From Fulvia fulva (lineage: Eukaryota > Ascomycota > Dothideomycetes > Mycosphaerellales > Mycosphaerellaceae): DNA of 64,000 nt. Positions 34,541 through 47,194 of the stretch are shown piece after piece. Position 1 is the first letter of the stretch. Each line of letters opens with the position of its first letter. A program made the position numbers and the translations under genes. The stretch covers positions 2,542,001 to 2,606,000 of the forward strand of contig NC_063019.1 of assembly GCF_020509005.1 (NCBI RefSeq). Reading direction: 5' to 3'. Under the pieces are notes generated by a model. It worked only from the letters and a program-made list of their open reading frames with translations, had not been told where the DNA came from and ran no database searches.

Positions 34541-34681
34541 AAGAATTAGGTAACTATTTATTTACCTATAGCCTCTTTAAGAGTAATACTTGTCTATTCT
34601 AGATAGATATATATAATATAAAGTCTACTTTTAAGATACCCTTTACAAGCCCGTATAATAACTTCCTATATAAATAACGTA
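34541..34681 (-). pseudogene. Dynamin-like GTPase pseudogene, continuation fragment
   Basis: On the minus strand, 34681-34667 repeats the TSD that ends the plus-strand dynamin at 4344. Reading on in the same frame gives GYLKSR ... LKEAIGK ... FF, which resembles the dynamin segment after TKLD (H-V-L-K-N-R ... E-R-x-x-E-x-x-F-F). RIP stops are present. It ends at the gypsy-H2 LTR. Identification rests on continuity with 3456-4344; alone it would not be recognisable. Confidence 0.6.
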
Positions 34682-35399
34682 GTCGACGACGAGAATTACC
34701 TATACGTAGTATCGGCTACGAACCTCTCGTCTTACTACGAGAGAGCTAAGTATTCTTACGCTAGAGCGTTGTAGGCGCGACGGGCGCGTAACGTAGGCGA
34801 AGCCGCGGCGAATAGAGGACTACTAGTAAAACGGGTATAAAAACTATCCGACGAGCGTGTACTCGTGTCGGGAGCGAGTCCCTCTTCTTTCTACGTATAA
34901 GAAGGGTGCGGAACCGTGGCCTATACGCTCGATAGGACACCTCTAGTATAAGTATAGAATTTTTACCTCCGGAGACCGTAAACCGAGCGGGCCGAGCGAT
35001 AAATATTAGACGAGCGGACTATAGAACAATAACTAAGCGGACTATATAACGGCGTCGAGCGGACTACGAAATAATCTAGTGTTTACTAGCGGGCAATACG
35101 GTAGGTAGGTAGATACGCGACGAAGCCTATAAGGGCCTATTAAGTACCCGGTATAGGAACGAGGGTTTTACCTAAGGCACTACCTATTCCGCTATATAAC
35201 GTACTATACTTAAGTGTCTTATATATTATTAACTAGAACTATATACTTTTATCGACGAGGACTATTAAATCGACAGCCCTTATTAGGACGAGTAATCTAC
35301 TTAAGTAGTAGCGACCCGCCTACGCTAGCGGCGGCGTAATCGTAGTATAAAAAACCCTTAAACTAAGGTCCCTTTCCCCTAAAGGCAGACCCTAGAGTT

Positions 35400-36760
35400 A
35401 CGGAGTTACGGAGGACAACTACCTAATTAGGAAGCGCGACCCCGAATAGTAGCGAAGGATAGTAACTAACGAGAGCTATAGCCTTACGAACATTCTATAC
35501 TAAGAGTCAAACCGGGGAACAAACTAAGAAAAAACCGAGGACATAAGCCAAGGCCTACTATATAGAAAGTAGAGGCTAACGACAAACAATATAGCGTAGA
35601 CGACCCTATATACGGAGGCGGAAAACTTACTAGGGGATAACGAACACCTAGCCCGGATATATAAGAACACTATAGTATAGCTACTAGAAGCGCTAAAAGC
35701 GCTATTATACTAAATCCTAAAGACAATCTAATAAGCAATATAGAAGGTAGCCTAGAGACTAACTATATAGGCAATAGTAGTAGTAGGTAAGAATTAACCC
35801 CCTCCGAAGGTAAGTAAGGCATATTACTAATCCGGCGGAGAAATAAGAAATCGTAGCCCTAATAAGTAAGGAGATTGTCGACAGAATCGGCCAAAAGGAG
35901 GTAGTTAGAGCGAGGGTAGAGGCAATAGGCGTAGTAAGACTCTTTACCGTATAAGAGTCTAATAGACGAAAGCTAGAGACCTATAAGGAGTAGACTACTA
36001 AAGCCGCGAAGTCGGTACGATCCTCCTACTAATAGTATACCGTCATTACCTACGGGGTCCCTAGAACATTTAAGGTCGAAGACCTTCCCTACCTCTAAGT
36101 ATAGAACTAGAATAACTCCCTAGGAGTACGACTAACGAAGGCGGTATAGCTATATAAGACAGTAGACCGAGAAAAGACGTATTTATCGCTTATTATTTAG
36201 GTAGAGACAGCGGAATAAGCTAACTAGATACTAGACAATAGGCTATTCTAGAACTACGAGAGAATAGACACGGAGATCTATTAGAGTAGCTATAGGGTAC
36301 TATAATGCTTCTAATACTAACAGTACGGTTATATAGCCCTAAAATACGGGGAGAAGACCCTAAGGTGTCCTTACTACGTAGGCCTATACTAGGGAAGGGA
36401 ATGCCTAAAAAAGGAGAGTAGGTGTATATACTACGGTAGAAGGTACCTAGCGTATTCAAGCTAATACCTAGCTAGAATAGTAGTATAAGAACGAGCGAGA
36501 CAAGTAAGGATCTCTATACTAGCTAGGTACTCCTAACGATAGTAGGAGGGACCTACCGTATATAAGGGCTTCGAGCCGAGCAAAAGGAAGAGGGTAGAAG
36601 AGACGAATAAGGGAACCTAACCGTAAACGTATCTACCTCCCGGTAGGCCTCGACACCTTAACCGGGCCGCTAACGAAGTAGGCTAAATACAAATCTTTAG
36701 GGCGCCCTAGCGGCCCTAGGGCTAGCCGAACAGCGAGATATAGGCTTAGGAGATATAGTA
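35400..36760 (+). pseudogene. LINE-A ORF1 (gag-like), inactivated
   Basis: Middle block at about 35870-35990 (EIVDRIGQKEVVRARVEA, VVRLFTV) aligns with LINE-C ORF1. A CCHC-type knuckle at 36306-36390 reads C-F-x-Y-x-Q-Y-G-Y-I-A-L-K-Y. The start is not resolved because RIP altered the region. Confidence 0.7.
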
Positions 36761-36772
36761 GGTTAGTATAGA

Positions 36773-39700
36773 AATAGACCTCACGGATAACGAATAATAC
36801 TATACGACGACATTACTATCGTATAGTATAACGTAAACAAAAGTAGGGACAAGGTCTAGCGCTACTTTCTATAAGAGCTAGACCTGCTACGGTACTACGT
36901 TATTACGGTATAGGGACTATAGATAAACCCCTACGTAGGACTCCTAGCTACTTATAATGACCGGAGATACTATACCGTAATCGCGGGCTAACGAGGCGTT
37001 ATCCCGAGGATATATATATACGTAAGTAAGACTATAGACCTTAAGTTATAGAAGGTTATACTACCGTAGTAGGGCAACCTAGGAGACATAATATTAATCT
37101 AGATCGATACGACATAAGGCCCTATCTAGATCTATAACGTTTATAACCCGCTACCGCGGGGTCGGACGAGTAGGGAACTAGGAACCCTCGCCTACCTAGA
37201 GCGGACCCTAAGCTAAGATATAAAGTAAGTACTCCTCGGCGACTTTAACCTCTACTACCTATAGTAGGGACTCGAATTCACTCCCCCGTACGCGTTTCTA
37301 GGGGGAAAGCTACTAGATATAACCGCACGCTACGGAATAGCCTTAGTAATACTAAAGGGAATAGAGACGTAGAAGGCCCGTACTAGTATAAGTACAATCG
37401 ACCTATACTTTCTATTACGAGAACTTGAAGAGAGACTAGTCTAATGCCGACCGAACTACGCGCTAGAAGCCTCCTTAGACTATATCCCTATCTAAACGAC
37501 GCTATAGGTAAAGGCGATAGAGGAGCTAGTAAGCGAACTACGCCGTAACTAGAAGAAGGCACGATAGGATAATATAAGAGGCTTCCTAATAGCGAACCTA
37601 CTATAGTATAGAGAACTCGAGACGATAGCTTAGCTAGATCAAGTAGCGGAATAGATTAACTCGGTTATATAGTAAGTAGCGAAACAATATACGCCGTTAC
37701 TCCGGCCCTTAACGTAGTAGAAGGCCTTCTAGACCCCTAAATACTCTACGAAGGTAAGGGAGGCTAGAAGGGCAAGGCGACAGTAGACGAAGGAGTATAC
37801 CTAAGAGACGTAGGAGTAATACTGTCGCGCGACATAAGAGAAGAAGGTATAGATAAGACGCGATAAGCTATAGGACTAGAGAGCGACAATCGGGCTCGTT
37901 ATAGAAAACTCGGAATAGATATAGAGACTTACTAAATAGGTACGACTACCTAAAGAGTAACAAACCCCTTACTTCCCCCTAATCGTAGACCGCGAAGGGA
38001 TTGCCTAGGCTACGCCCCGGGGTAAGGCAAAAGTATTAGCCGACTATTTCTTTTCGACGTAAGTAGAGGTAGACCTTACGGATATCGACCCGAGTATATA
38101 CCCGGAACCCCTAGACATAGATTAGGCGGTTAGCTCTAATATAGTAACAGGAGTTATAAGTAAGCTAAAAGGACGAAAAGCCCTAGGCCTAGATAGGATA
38201 CTAAATATACTACTAAAAGAGTATAGAGAAGAGATCGCGCCGAGCCTAGTGAACCTGTTTACCGCGTGCCTACGGCTAGGGTATTACCCGAAGCCGTATA
38301 AAGAGTCTATAACAGTAGTGCTACGTAAGCTATAGAAGGAGGACTATACTTAGCCCAAGTCGTATAGACCAATGTTACTTCTAAACACGATAGGGAAGGT
38401 CCTAGAAAAGATAGTAGCCTAGAGACTTATATAGCTAGCCGAGGACAACTACGTACTCCTAGCAACATAGATAGGGGGAAGAAGCTAGCGATCAACACTA
38501 ATAGTAATAGAGCTAATTAGGGAGCAAATTCAGACCCTCTAGTACTACGGTAGGAACCGAGCGGCGTCCTTACTATCCCTCGACATCGTAGGAGCCTTCG
38601 ACAACGTCTTATACTAAAGGCTAATATATATCCTATAGTAGAAAGGCATCCCCTAGTAGGCAACGACGTTCGTCTACTCCTTTCTCTAGGAACGGACGAC
38701 ATACCTAGTCCTAGGAAGGTATACGTCCGACCCGGTAAAGGTAGAGGCTAGAATACCTTAGGGATCTACTCTCTCCCCTATCCTATTTCTAATATTTATG
38801 TCTGATCTAATCCCCCTACTCACCTCTCCGCAAACCTTAGTATCGGGGTTCGTAGACGATATAAACATCCTAGCCTAGTCAGACTCGATAGAAGAGAACT
38901 GTCGCCTCCTCGAAGATAGGCATAAGAAATGCGAGGAGTAGGTAAAGAAGTATAGTGCCCGGTTCGCCCCTAAAAAGTACTAACTTATACACTTTAGTAA
39001 AGCGAGAACATACTATAATATAAAGGCGGCGGTAAGAATCTAAGGCTACGAGACAAAGCTATTAGTAGAGCTACGAGTACTAGAGATCTAGCTCGACCCG
39101 AAGCTAAGCTAGAATGTATAGGTTAAGAAAGCCTAGAGTCGAGTACAAGTTAATAAAGCCTCGATAAAGAGACTTACGGTATCTATATAGGGAGTAACAT
39201 TCGACAAGGTAAGAGTAATATATAAGGCGATCGTTAGACTAGCTATATTATACGGGGCATAGATTTGGGGAACAGGAGGCGTAGGCAAGCCGATCCCGAA
39301 ACGGATAGAGCAACTCCTAAACAGGATATAGGTAGGCAACCTACGTAGGGTACTAGGCGTATATAAGACAACGTTAATAAGCACGGTAGAAATAGAGACA
39401 GGAACACTACTAGTCGGCTAGTACATCCGGGGAATAAGAATTCAATACGCGGTAAGGACGACAGGTTACCTAGTATAAACTACGATCTAGGAGGCAAAGA
39501 ATAAGATAGAAAGCCACTACCGGAGAGGGGCCGGACATAGGACAAGCCAAAAAGAGGATGACCTTACTACCTTTACGGCTATATAGACAAGTACCGAATA
39601 GCTAGTACGAAAAGAGGAGGAGCGTAGGACTCGCTAGGCCGGCGGGAGTAAGGCTAAGACCTAAAGCCTAGCGGAATAGATAGCGAGCTACCTATAGGAG

Positions 39701-40142
39701 TAGGACTAGAAAAGGAAGCCCCCTAACACAATAGGCCCGATAGCGCTCCGAGCCTTCTAGAGACACAATTACTAGCTATATAGGGACCTAACAAGGGCCG
39801 AGGCAAGCATAGCGATCCAAATCAGGTCCGAACATATTAGGTTAAGGGCCTACCTATTTAGAAGACGCGTACTAGACATCTATAGCCTAGCCTACTAGTG
39901 TAGCTACCTATCGTAAAACCTAGAACATATGCTACTACAATACCCGTAGTAGGCGAAAGGCAGGGGAAATTAGAGGCACTAAGCGGGAAGGAGAGACTAC
40001 AAGTTAATTATTAGGGACAAAGGCAACATTCGCCGAATCTCTCGGTAGATACTATAGTAGAGATACCTCTAGTAGTTTAGCCTCGCTAGCGATAGGGAGG
40101 AGTAGATAGATAAGAGGCGGAAGCTAGGGGGGTTATAGATAG
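36773..40142 (+). pseudogene. LINE-A ORF2 (APE endonuclease, RT), inactivated
   Basis: The endonuclease begins near 36795 (TIVxYNVNKS), with YNVYNP, LLGDFNLYY near 37240 and STIDLYFLL near 37395. RT spans about 38330-38960: AFDNV near 38595, QGSTLSPI and GFVDDINIL near 38845-38870. The thumb region (LDPKLS) and degraded Cys/His tail (about 39895-39945) follow. No RNase H block. Tens of stops, nearly all TAG, at W/Q positions. Confidence 0.8.
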
Positions 40143-40343
40143 GGTAGTCATTAGGGCAGGCCTATAACACTAGCGTACCCCTAACAAGGGAAAATTAAGA
40201 CAATAACTAGGAGGAAAAGATAGGCGGGAAGGAGGAGTAGTTTTTACTAATACGGTTTCCCCTCTATATATACGAAAACAAGATAGTATAGCTATATAGG
40301 CCAAAGGGCACTATAATAGCTTAATGAAATATCTATCTATCTA

Positions 40344-43300
40344 TATAGTCGTAGAAAGCCTATACGATACGAGTACGTACCGGGATTTCACCCTTATCTA
40401 GATTGTCTTCTAACTCCGGAGGAACGAATAGGCTATAACTACTATATATATTCTTAATATATATTATGCCTCCGACTAAGACTATATAACGATTATCGAT
40501 ACGGTACTTCCTTAGTAAGGTGTATAGTTCATCTCGTTCTAGCTATTAAACGGCTTCCGTAGCCTCTAGACACGTATAGAGTCCTCGAATAGCGGTCGTA
40601 AGCGGGGTTATAACGTTATTAGTATATAACGATAACACTCTAGTAGACAATAGGGTTAGGATATAATCTAGGCCTAGTAATACCTAATACTACTATTAGT
40701 TTCGTAGGTTATCTAGGTGTCTAGGCTTCGGTAAGTTCTATAAACGTCGGGTTAAGCTATCTAGCTTAGTACCTTAAACTCCTAGCCTATAGACAATCTT
40801 AAAGAAGAACTACGAGAGAAACTCGGCCTAGCGAGCTTATCTACGGTTCAATTGCTTCGTACTTATAAACTATTCGAGGTTCTTATAATCGAAGTATATA
40901 AGCGTCGGCTTGTCCTTAGATTCCGGGTCTAGTAGATTCTTATAATCGTCGGTACCGTATTCGTTAATAGTTAGCTCCGGTCGCTATTCCTCGAAAGCTT
41001 ATATAACGGCTAGGAGCTCCTTATTATAGATATTATAGTTATATTACTAGGGATCTATCTTCTTAGATATATAAGCGATAGGATGTAATACTCCTTGCTC
41101 GTTACGTTATAAGAGTACTACTACTATTACGTAATCTAAGGCATCTGTTTCTAGAATAGTCTCTCGCCCTAGGTAGAAGTGTTTTAAGGTAGGCGTATCG
41201 ATAAATGCTTACTTTAATACTTCGAACGCCTATCAATATACTAGAGAATAGTCCTATAGGACATTCTTCCTCGTAAGCTTCGTTATAGGCAAGTAGATCT
41301 TACTAAAATTTCTAATAAACCTACGGTAGAAGTTAGTAAACCCTATAAACGATAAGATGTCGATAATATTTACGGGTATAGGCTAATTCTTAACGTATTT
41401 AATCTTAGCTAGGTCTATCTTAATGCCCTTATTTATAATGATAATACCTAGATAAGTAGTCTCGTGTCTAAAGAACTCGTATTTGTTAATATCTAACTAG
41501 AGCCCGGCGGTATATAGCTTTCGTAGAACCTTTAGAATATATTAGACATACTCTTCTCTTGTCTTACTAAAGACAAGTACGTTATTAAGGTAACATAACA
41601 CGAAGTTATCTAGAAACTCCCTTAGTATATTGTTTAGAAATAACTAAAACGTTCCTAGTATATTATATAGTCTAAAGGGTATAACTACGTACTTAAACTA
41701 CCTATATCTAGTAGTAAAGGCCGTTTTCTACTCGTCTCGTACTATAATACGGATACGATTAAACGTAGCGATGACATCTAGCTTAGTGAACTATTACGCG
41801 CTAGTAATACGATCTAAGGTCTCTTAGAATAGTGGAATCGGGTAGCGACTCTTTGTCGTAAGCGCGTTTAGAGCTCTATAGTCTACGTATACTCGTAGCC
41901 CTCTACCCGGCTTTTTAACTATTAGAATAGGTACTACTACTAGTAATACGCTTCTCTAAATAAAACCTTTCTTAAGTTGGTCGTCGATCTACTTCTTAAT
42001 CACCTCGTTCTCTCGTATAGAGAAGGAGTATAGTCTTCGAAATAGCGGTGTCTAACTATTCTTTAGCTTAATCTTATAGTCTACGCTAGGCCGTCGCGGT
42101 AGGACCTTATTTCCTTCCTTACGGCTAAACAGCCTAGCCATTTCCCTAAACTTCACTAGTAATAAAGGGATAGGATCCTAGTCTTTGTCCTTACCGTTTA
42201 TAAAACGTTAATAGTCGTTAGCTAATATAGTAGAGGCGTTAAGTTACCGCTAGGTATAGTTACCCTAGGGCTCCTCCTATCTATCTATGTTTTCTTAAGT
42301 GTTAGTATCTACTAATATCGCCGCGCTACCTCCTAGTACTAGCTTCGCTCTTATACCGAAAGCCTTTAGTATATACGCGGATAGCGGGTCTCGCGCGACT
42401 TACTTATTAAGATCTTCTTTCGGATTAAACATATATATTATATATACTTTATAGCCCTTCCTCCGGCTAATACGCCGAAGTGCTTCTATATTAATAGGCT
42501 TGATATCAATCTCCGGCTTAGTCTCGACCTTTAGTTTTTTCTTCGTTCGACGCGCTAGGCGCTTAAGTATTTCAACCCTATCGGCGGGTAGTAGCTAGCG
42601 GACGTAATAAGACGGTTCCGGTTTATCGTAGATGTCGACGGCATATCGTATTACTACCTTCGTCGTGTACGTCTCCTATACTACTATAGGTTCGTCTTTA
42701 TCCTCTACGTAGGGTTTGACGTAATTAGATAGAGCTTAAGGTCGCGAACTCTCTAGTACTAGTATCTCGGTCTAAAGAACGCCTCTTAGTATAATACCCT
42801 TATCGTTAATAGACTATACGTATACTAGTTCAGTTCCGAGTATATAGTTCTGTCGACAATATAGTAAGAATAGGGTTATAGTTCCTAACGTATAGTAGAA
42901 CGTAGGTTAATGCTCGTCGTACTAGAGACGGCCGAGGACTATATCGTATTCTAGTAATACGTAGTAGCTAGACCTAGTCTCTACGTAGTTACCGATCTAA
43001 ATCTATACCGTTGTTCTATAAGTAATAAGGTCACTAGTAGGTCGGCTATCTACTAATATTAGCCCTAATAGATTAGGTAGCTATATTATATTAAGGTTGT
43101 TCTTATACGTAAAGTCGATATTAAAGTACGTAGAGTTAGTACTATTATTATAAAGGGTTTAAGTAGGGATCTTTCTACTCACTATATATAGTATAACTAG
43201 ATAAGAAGCTATTACCGGATTGTGTTTATCTATAGAGTAGTTTATAGCTAGTAGGGAGTATACCGATATACTTAAAACCTCGCCTCTCTTAGGAGGCCTA

Positions 43301-45570
43301 TGTTTATATTTATACTTTTTCTCGTTTTCTCGTAACTCTAACTCGTATAGTCTACTACGTATTACGCTTACGGAGTAGACTAGGCGTTTTCCGCGCCGCC
43401 GGTATTATTAGCGTTACTACTATTACTACCGTTACGGCGGTTATTACTTAGGTTATAGCCTAGCGTAAATAGGCGGCGGGCGACATCTCGAAGGGGGCAC
43501 TAATTAGTATCGATACGGCGGTAACCTTCTTATTTATATTTTAAGTACTAATTCTAATTGATATATTCCTAGGCGCGAGTAGTATCTAAAGGTTAGATAT
43601 ACTAAAATGCCTAAGGTCGATTAGCCTACTTAGTCTTAGCGTTCGGGTTAGTATTGTTGCCGCTACTACCCGAAGCCGTATCCTTCTTATCGTCGTTACC
43701 CTTAGTAGTCTTCTTATTACCTTAGGTCTTATTACTATTACCGGTCTTACCGTACTTAAGGTCGAACGCCTCAAACTTGTCCTCGTAGTTATATAGCGTA
43801 GACACGACTTGCTTAAGGGTTATATTGACTATGTCCTCGTTTATAATGCGGTTGTCGTAGCGCGAGTTTAACTTACGGAGTAGGAAGTCCTTCTCGAGTT
43901 TCTTTTCCTTCGCGCCGTTATTAAGGTTAACGATATTGGCGTTCTTACGGAAGGATAGGTAGAAGTTACTAAACTTGTCCTTGTTACCCTACTACAGACT
44001 ATTAAGCTTAGTCATAGTATTAGTATAGGTATTACGGGTACTATAGCGCCGGGCTAGATCTTCTATTATCTTATCTAAAGAAGCGTACTAAGTAGTCGTG
44101 CCTTCCGTAGACTTAGTAAGACTAAGGATCTTTAAGTCGATATAGGTCTATATACCGTTCTTTAACTAGCTCTAGACGTTCTAAAGGGAGTCCTTTATAG
44201 TACGGTACTTCGAGGCTTAGAGCTTAGCTTCGGTAGTACGCTACTACTCTTAGAACTTAATATCGTCGCTCTTTAGATCGAACTTAGTAGGGGCCTTTGG
44301 CTCGTTAGAGGACTTGATACTAGTAGTTATATCGGCGTCGTAAGTCGTATATACAGAGATAGGGTTACTATCTAAGTCGGTACTCGGGCGATTCTTCCTA
44401 CCCTTACGACTACCGTCCTTACGGCTATTCTTACGGCCCTTATTACCGTCGTCCTCGTCGTCTAATAAGTCCGATAAATCCGGGTCCGACTTCTTCTTAT
44501 TAGGCTTACCTCTATTTTGCCGACGCTCTAGTAACTCTTTAGACTCGGTCCGCTAAGGTAGTAGGTCTTACTTTTCCTTAGACTAGTTACGGTCCTTCTC
44601 TTACTTCTTAAGCTTAGTAACACGCTTCTCGGCTACTACGAGCTTAGTCTCGGTCTCTACTAGCTTCCTCTCCGCTACCTTATACTACGTATATTATACC
44701 TTCTTTATATCTTTAGCCCTCGTAAGCTCGTCTAGGTCGATAACGATAGTATTATCGCGCTTAGCGATCTCCTCCTTTAGTCGCGTAACCTCCTCTTCTA
44801 GGGACTGTCTAGTCGCCTATTCTATATCGATTATATCCTCGAGTCGGTCTATCTAGTCCTTAGTATCTTACGCCTTACGGAGGTTAATACGGTTAGCTAT
44901 ATCGAGCGTAGTATTAAGTTTATACGTACGTTAGTAATCGGACTCGATATTATAGAGGATCTTATAGATCTACTAGGGATAGTTATTGACCGTCTTCTTA
45001 AACTTATCTATATTTAACCCGTTTAACGAGTCGAAGGCTTCCTAGAAGTTATTAATAGTAATCCTCCTCTTCCTTAGTACCTTAGTACCCTTATCTTCTA
45101 TCTTATCCTCGATAAACTCCGCCCTATATATGTTAGCTAAGTTTAGCTCTATCTCGACCTCCTCTTCCTTAATCGCCTTGAGTTAGTCGAACACCTTCTT
45201 ATACTACTTACGGTACTAGTTATTCTCGTCGAGGAGCTTATTTACGATATCCTCTTTACCTCCTCAAGTCTACGTCGCCGGGCTCGCGCTGTCGTTATCG
45301 GGTAGATCGGATAGTAGGGTAAAGAAGGATAATCTAGTAGGGGACGCGCGATAAACGCGTCTATTAGTATTCTCTATACTTAGGCCTAGTACGCCGGTAC
45401 CGGTCTGTCTCGCTATTATTACTATATTAGCTATAATCTACTTTAAGGTACGACTTAGCGAGTACGACACCTAATCTTAGTACTTCCTTATATACTGTCG
45501 CGGTTTCTCTATAATCTCCTAAATATAGCTTCCCGTATCTCTCTATACGTTAGTAATAATCTATTCGAAG
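40344..45570 (-). pseudogene. Gypsy-H: gag, protease, RT, RNase H and integrase N-terminus
   Basis: 5' half of gypsy-H on the minus strand. Gag with a CCHC-type region about 45240-43350; protease about 43150-42600; RT with YLNN in place of YLDD (FVLCYLNNVLVFSKT, about 41620-41570) and GIIIINKGIKID; RNase H about 41200-40780 (NYNIYNKELLAVI); then the integrase start, ending AFYDYI at 40350. The next integrase residues are at 12338 on the plus strand. Leader conserved with gypsy-H2 lies at 45268-45570. RIP stops and W/Q losses throughout. Confidence 0.85.
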
Positions 45571-45755
45571 TGTTATAAGTAGGTATAAGTACGTAGTCGG
45601 GTAAGGTACAAGTCGAATAGATGTTCTATCTAAGAGAGGCGCGGAGGGCGCGAGAGTTATATATAGGCGCTAAGCCGCTAGTTAGATTAGTTAGTAGGCG
45701 CGGGGTCTAGGTACGTACCTACGGGTTTAAGTAAATATACGCCGGTACGGTAATA
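45571..45755 (-). repeat. Gypsy-H 5' LTR (185 bp)
   Basis: Pair of 13960-14144. Followed at 45756-45760 by ccggg, whose matching copy flanks the other LTR in reverse complement (14145-14149). Confidence 0.88.
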
Positions 45756-45760
45756 CCGGG

Positions 45761-46954
45761 GGCCTATTATCTACCTAGTTTAGTAATTCTTAGCGCTAAG
45801 AAGTTCGGGTCCACTAGACCTAATCTTAGTAGGTCCTTTTTAATAGGTAAGTACTATTTAAGGAGTTGGATATCGAAGATACTACCGGTATCCCCCCTCG
45901 TAGTACTATTCGTATAATAGGCTTTCCGCTTTTATACTTAAGCATAAAGTTTAGAGGTTCGACATCGAATTGCTTACTAAACTACCTCTATAAAACTAGA
46001 TTAACTCCGAGATTAGGAATAAACAAGACTTTCTCTAGCGTAATTTGTTTTCCCGTTAGTCCTCCTATAGTCACTATTCCTTTATAGAATATATCTAGGT
46101 ACCCCCTACCGACTTTAATTACTTTCCTTCTCGCTAGTTTCCTAAGCGATCTGAATAGAGACTTATTGTTATTTATATATAAGGAGGTATAGGAGTCTAC
46201 TAACTATTCGGAGGCGGAAAACTTGCCTTTTACTTTAGTAGTAGAATAGGCGACTTTGTCGTCGTATATCTCCTCGGTATCGCTTTCTCGTAAGGTATAG
46301 GCTCGTACCGCCTTTACCTTTATCTTGTTATTAGATTAGCTTCTCCTATCCTTCTACTGTTTCCTAGACTTCTTAAGGGCGTTTTAGGCCTTCTCTAGAT
46401 CCCGGACTAGCTCTTCGTAGGACTTCTTCTCCGGTTACTTCTAGGTATTCTTCTTTTTAATAAACTCCTTTACGGAATCTAGTTCCGGGCACGATATAAC
46501 GAGGTAGTTACTATCGTAGATAAAGTAGCCGCTCTTGCCCCCTTGCCTCTAGGAGTATAGAGCGGTCTCGCTCTTACTCTCTTAGATCCGTAATTCGTAG
46601 GATTTAAGCAAGGTTATAGCGGATTCCTAGCCTAGTATTAGCTAGGCTAGGATAGTGTCCCTAGTACTAGCGTAGACGTCCGGGAGGCTACTTAGTAGGT
46701 ACTTAAACCTCCGGACGGGGTCTATATAGTAGGTCTCTTTACTATCTGTTTCGGTAATCTATATAGATAGGTTACCTAGATATATCTACCCTTATCTAAT
46801 TGTCTAATCGTCCGGTAGCTTAAACGATACTAGCTATTTTATAAGCGCTACTACGTATACCTTATAGACCTTACTATACTTCTTCTATAGAAGTTTCTAG
46901 ATCTCTTTCGTATCTCGTATATCTAAGATTTCTTAGTTATCCTCCTCGGATAAA
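45761..46954 (-). pseudogene. Copia-2 gag C-terminus and protease region
   Basis: Minus-strand frame containing a degraded gag knuckle near 46510-46560 (Y-x-x-D-S-N-Y-L-V-I-S-C-P) and, near 46010-46050, EKVLFIPNLGVNLV, the copia hallmark before the GAG-pre-integrase domain. It is interrupted on the left by gypsy-H and on the right by copia-1. It joins 14145-15854 on one side and 52497-52905 on the other. Confidence 0.75.
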
Positions 46955-46959
46955 TATAC
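46955..46959. repeat. Target-site duplication of copia-1 (left)
   Basis: tatac here and at 52492-52496; both are part of copia-2 gag sequence. Confidence 0.85.
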
Positions 46960-47193
46960 TATTAAATAGGTACGAGTTACGTAGTAGTAGAAGACGGCGA
47001 ATTTTACGAAAGACGAAGAAGGACCTAATAGGATAGTATATATCTATATATAGTATCGCCGGTGTTAGTATAGGTAGATACTAGGTGTCCGGATGTTTAC
47101 TAGCCTATAGGCTAGCAAACCCTAGTCACGTGATCTAGTTATATAACATACCTATACCTATATACTTGTCCTACGGCCTATATGTTCTTAACA
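46960..47193 (-). repeat. Copia-1 3' LTR
   Basis: 234 bp. TGTTAAGAAC-type start and CCTATTTAACA-type end after allowing for RIP. Contains the palindrome agcctataggct and cacgtgat. Confidence 0.88.
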
Positions 47194-47194
47194 C

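Larger units (their letters stand above)
34682..40343 (+). mobile_element. Full-length LINE-A copy, opposed to 6675-12337
   Basis: 5'UTR 34682-35390, ORF1 about 35400-36760, ORF2 36773-40142, 3'UTR and (ATCT)n tail to 40343. Interior almost identical to the minus copy at 6675-12337 (sum of coordinates 47019), while the first 150 bp and the last several hundred bp differ at more sites. All frames are closed by RIP-type stops. Left and right flanks are unrelated: dynamin on the left, gypsy-H integrase on the right, whose partner is beside the other copy. Confidence 0.88.

Noticed and set aside
45866..46087. 73-codon plus-strand frame
   Set aside because: Antisense of the copia-2 protease/pre-integrase region.
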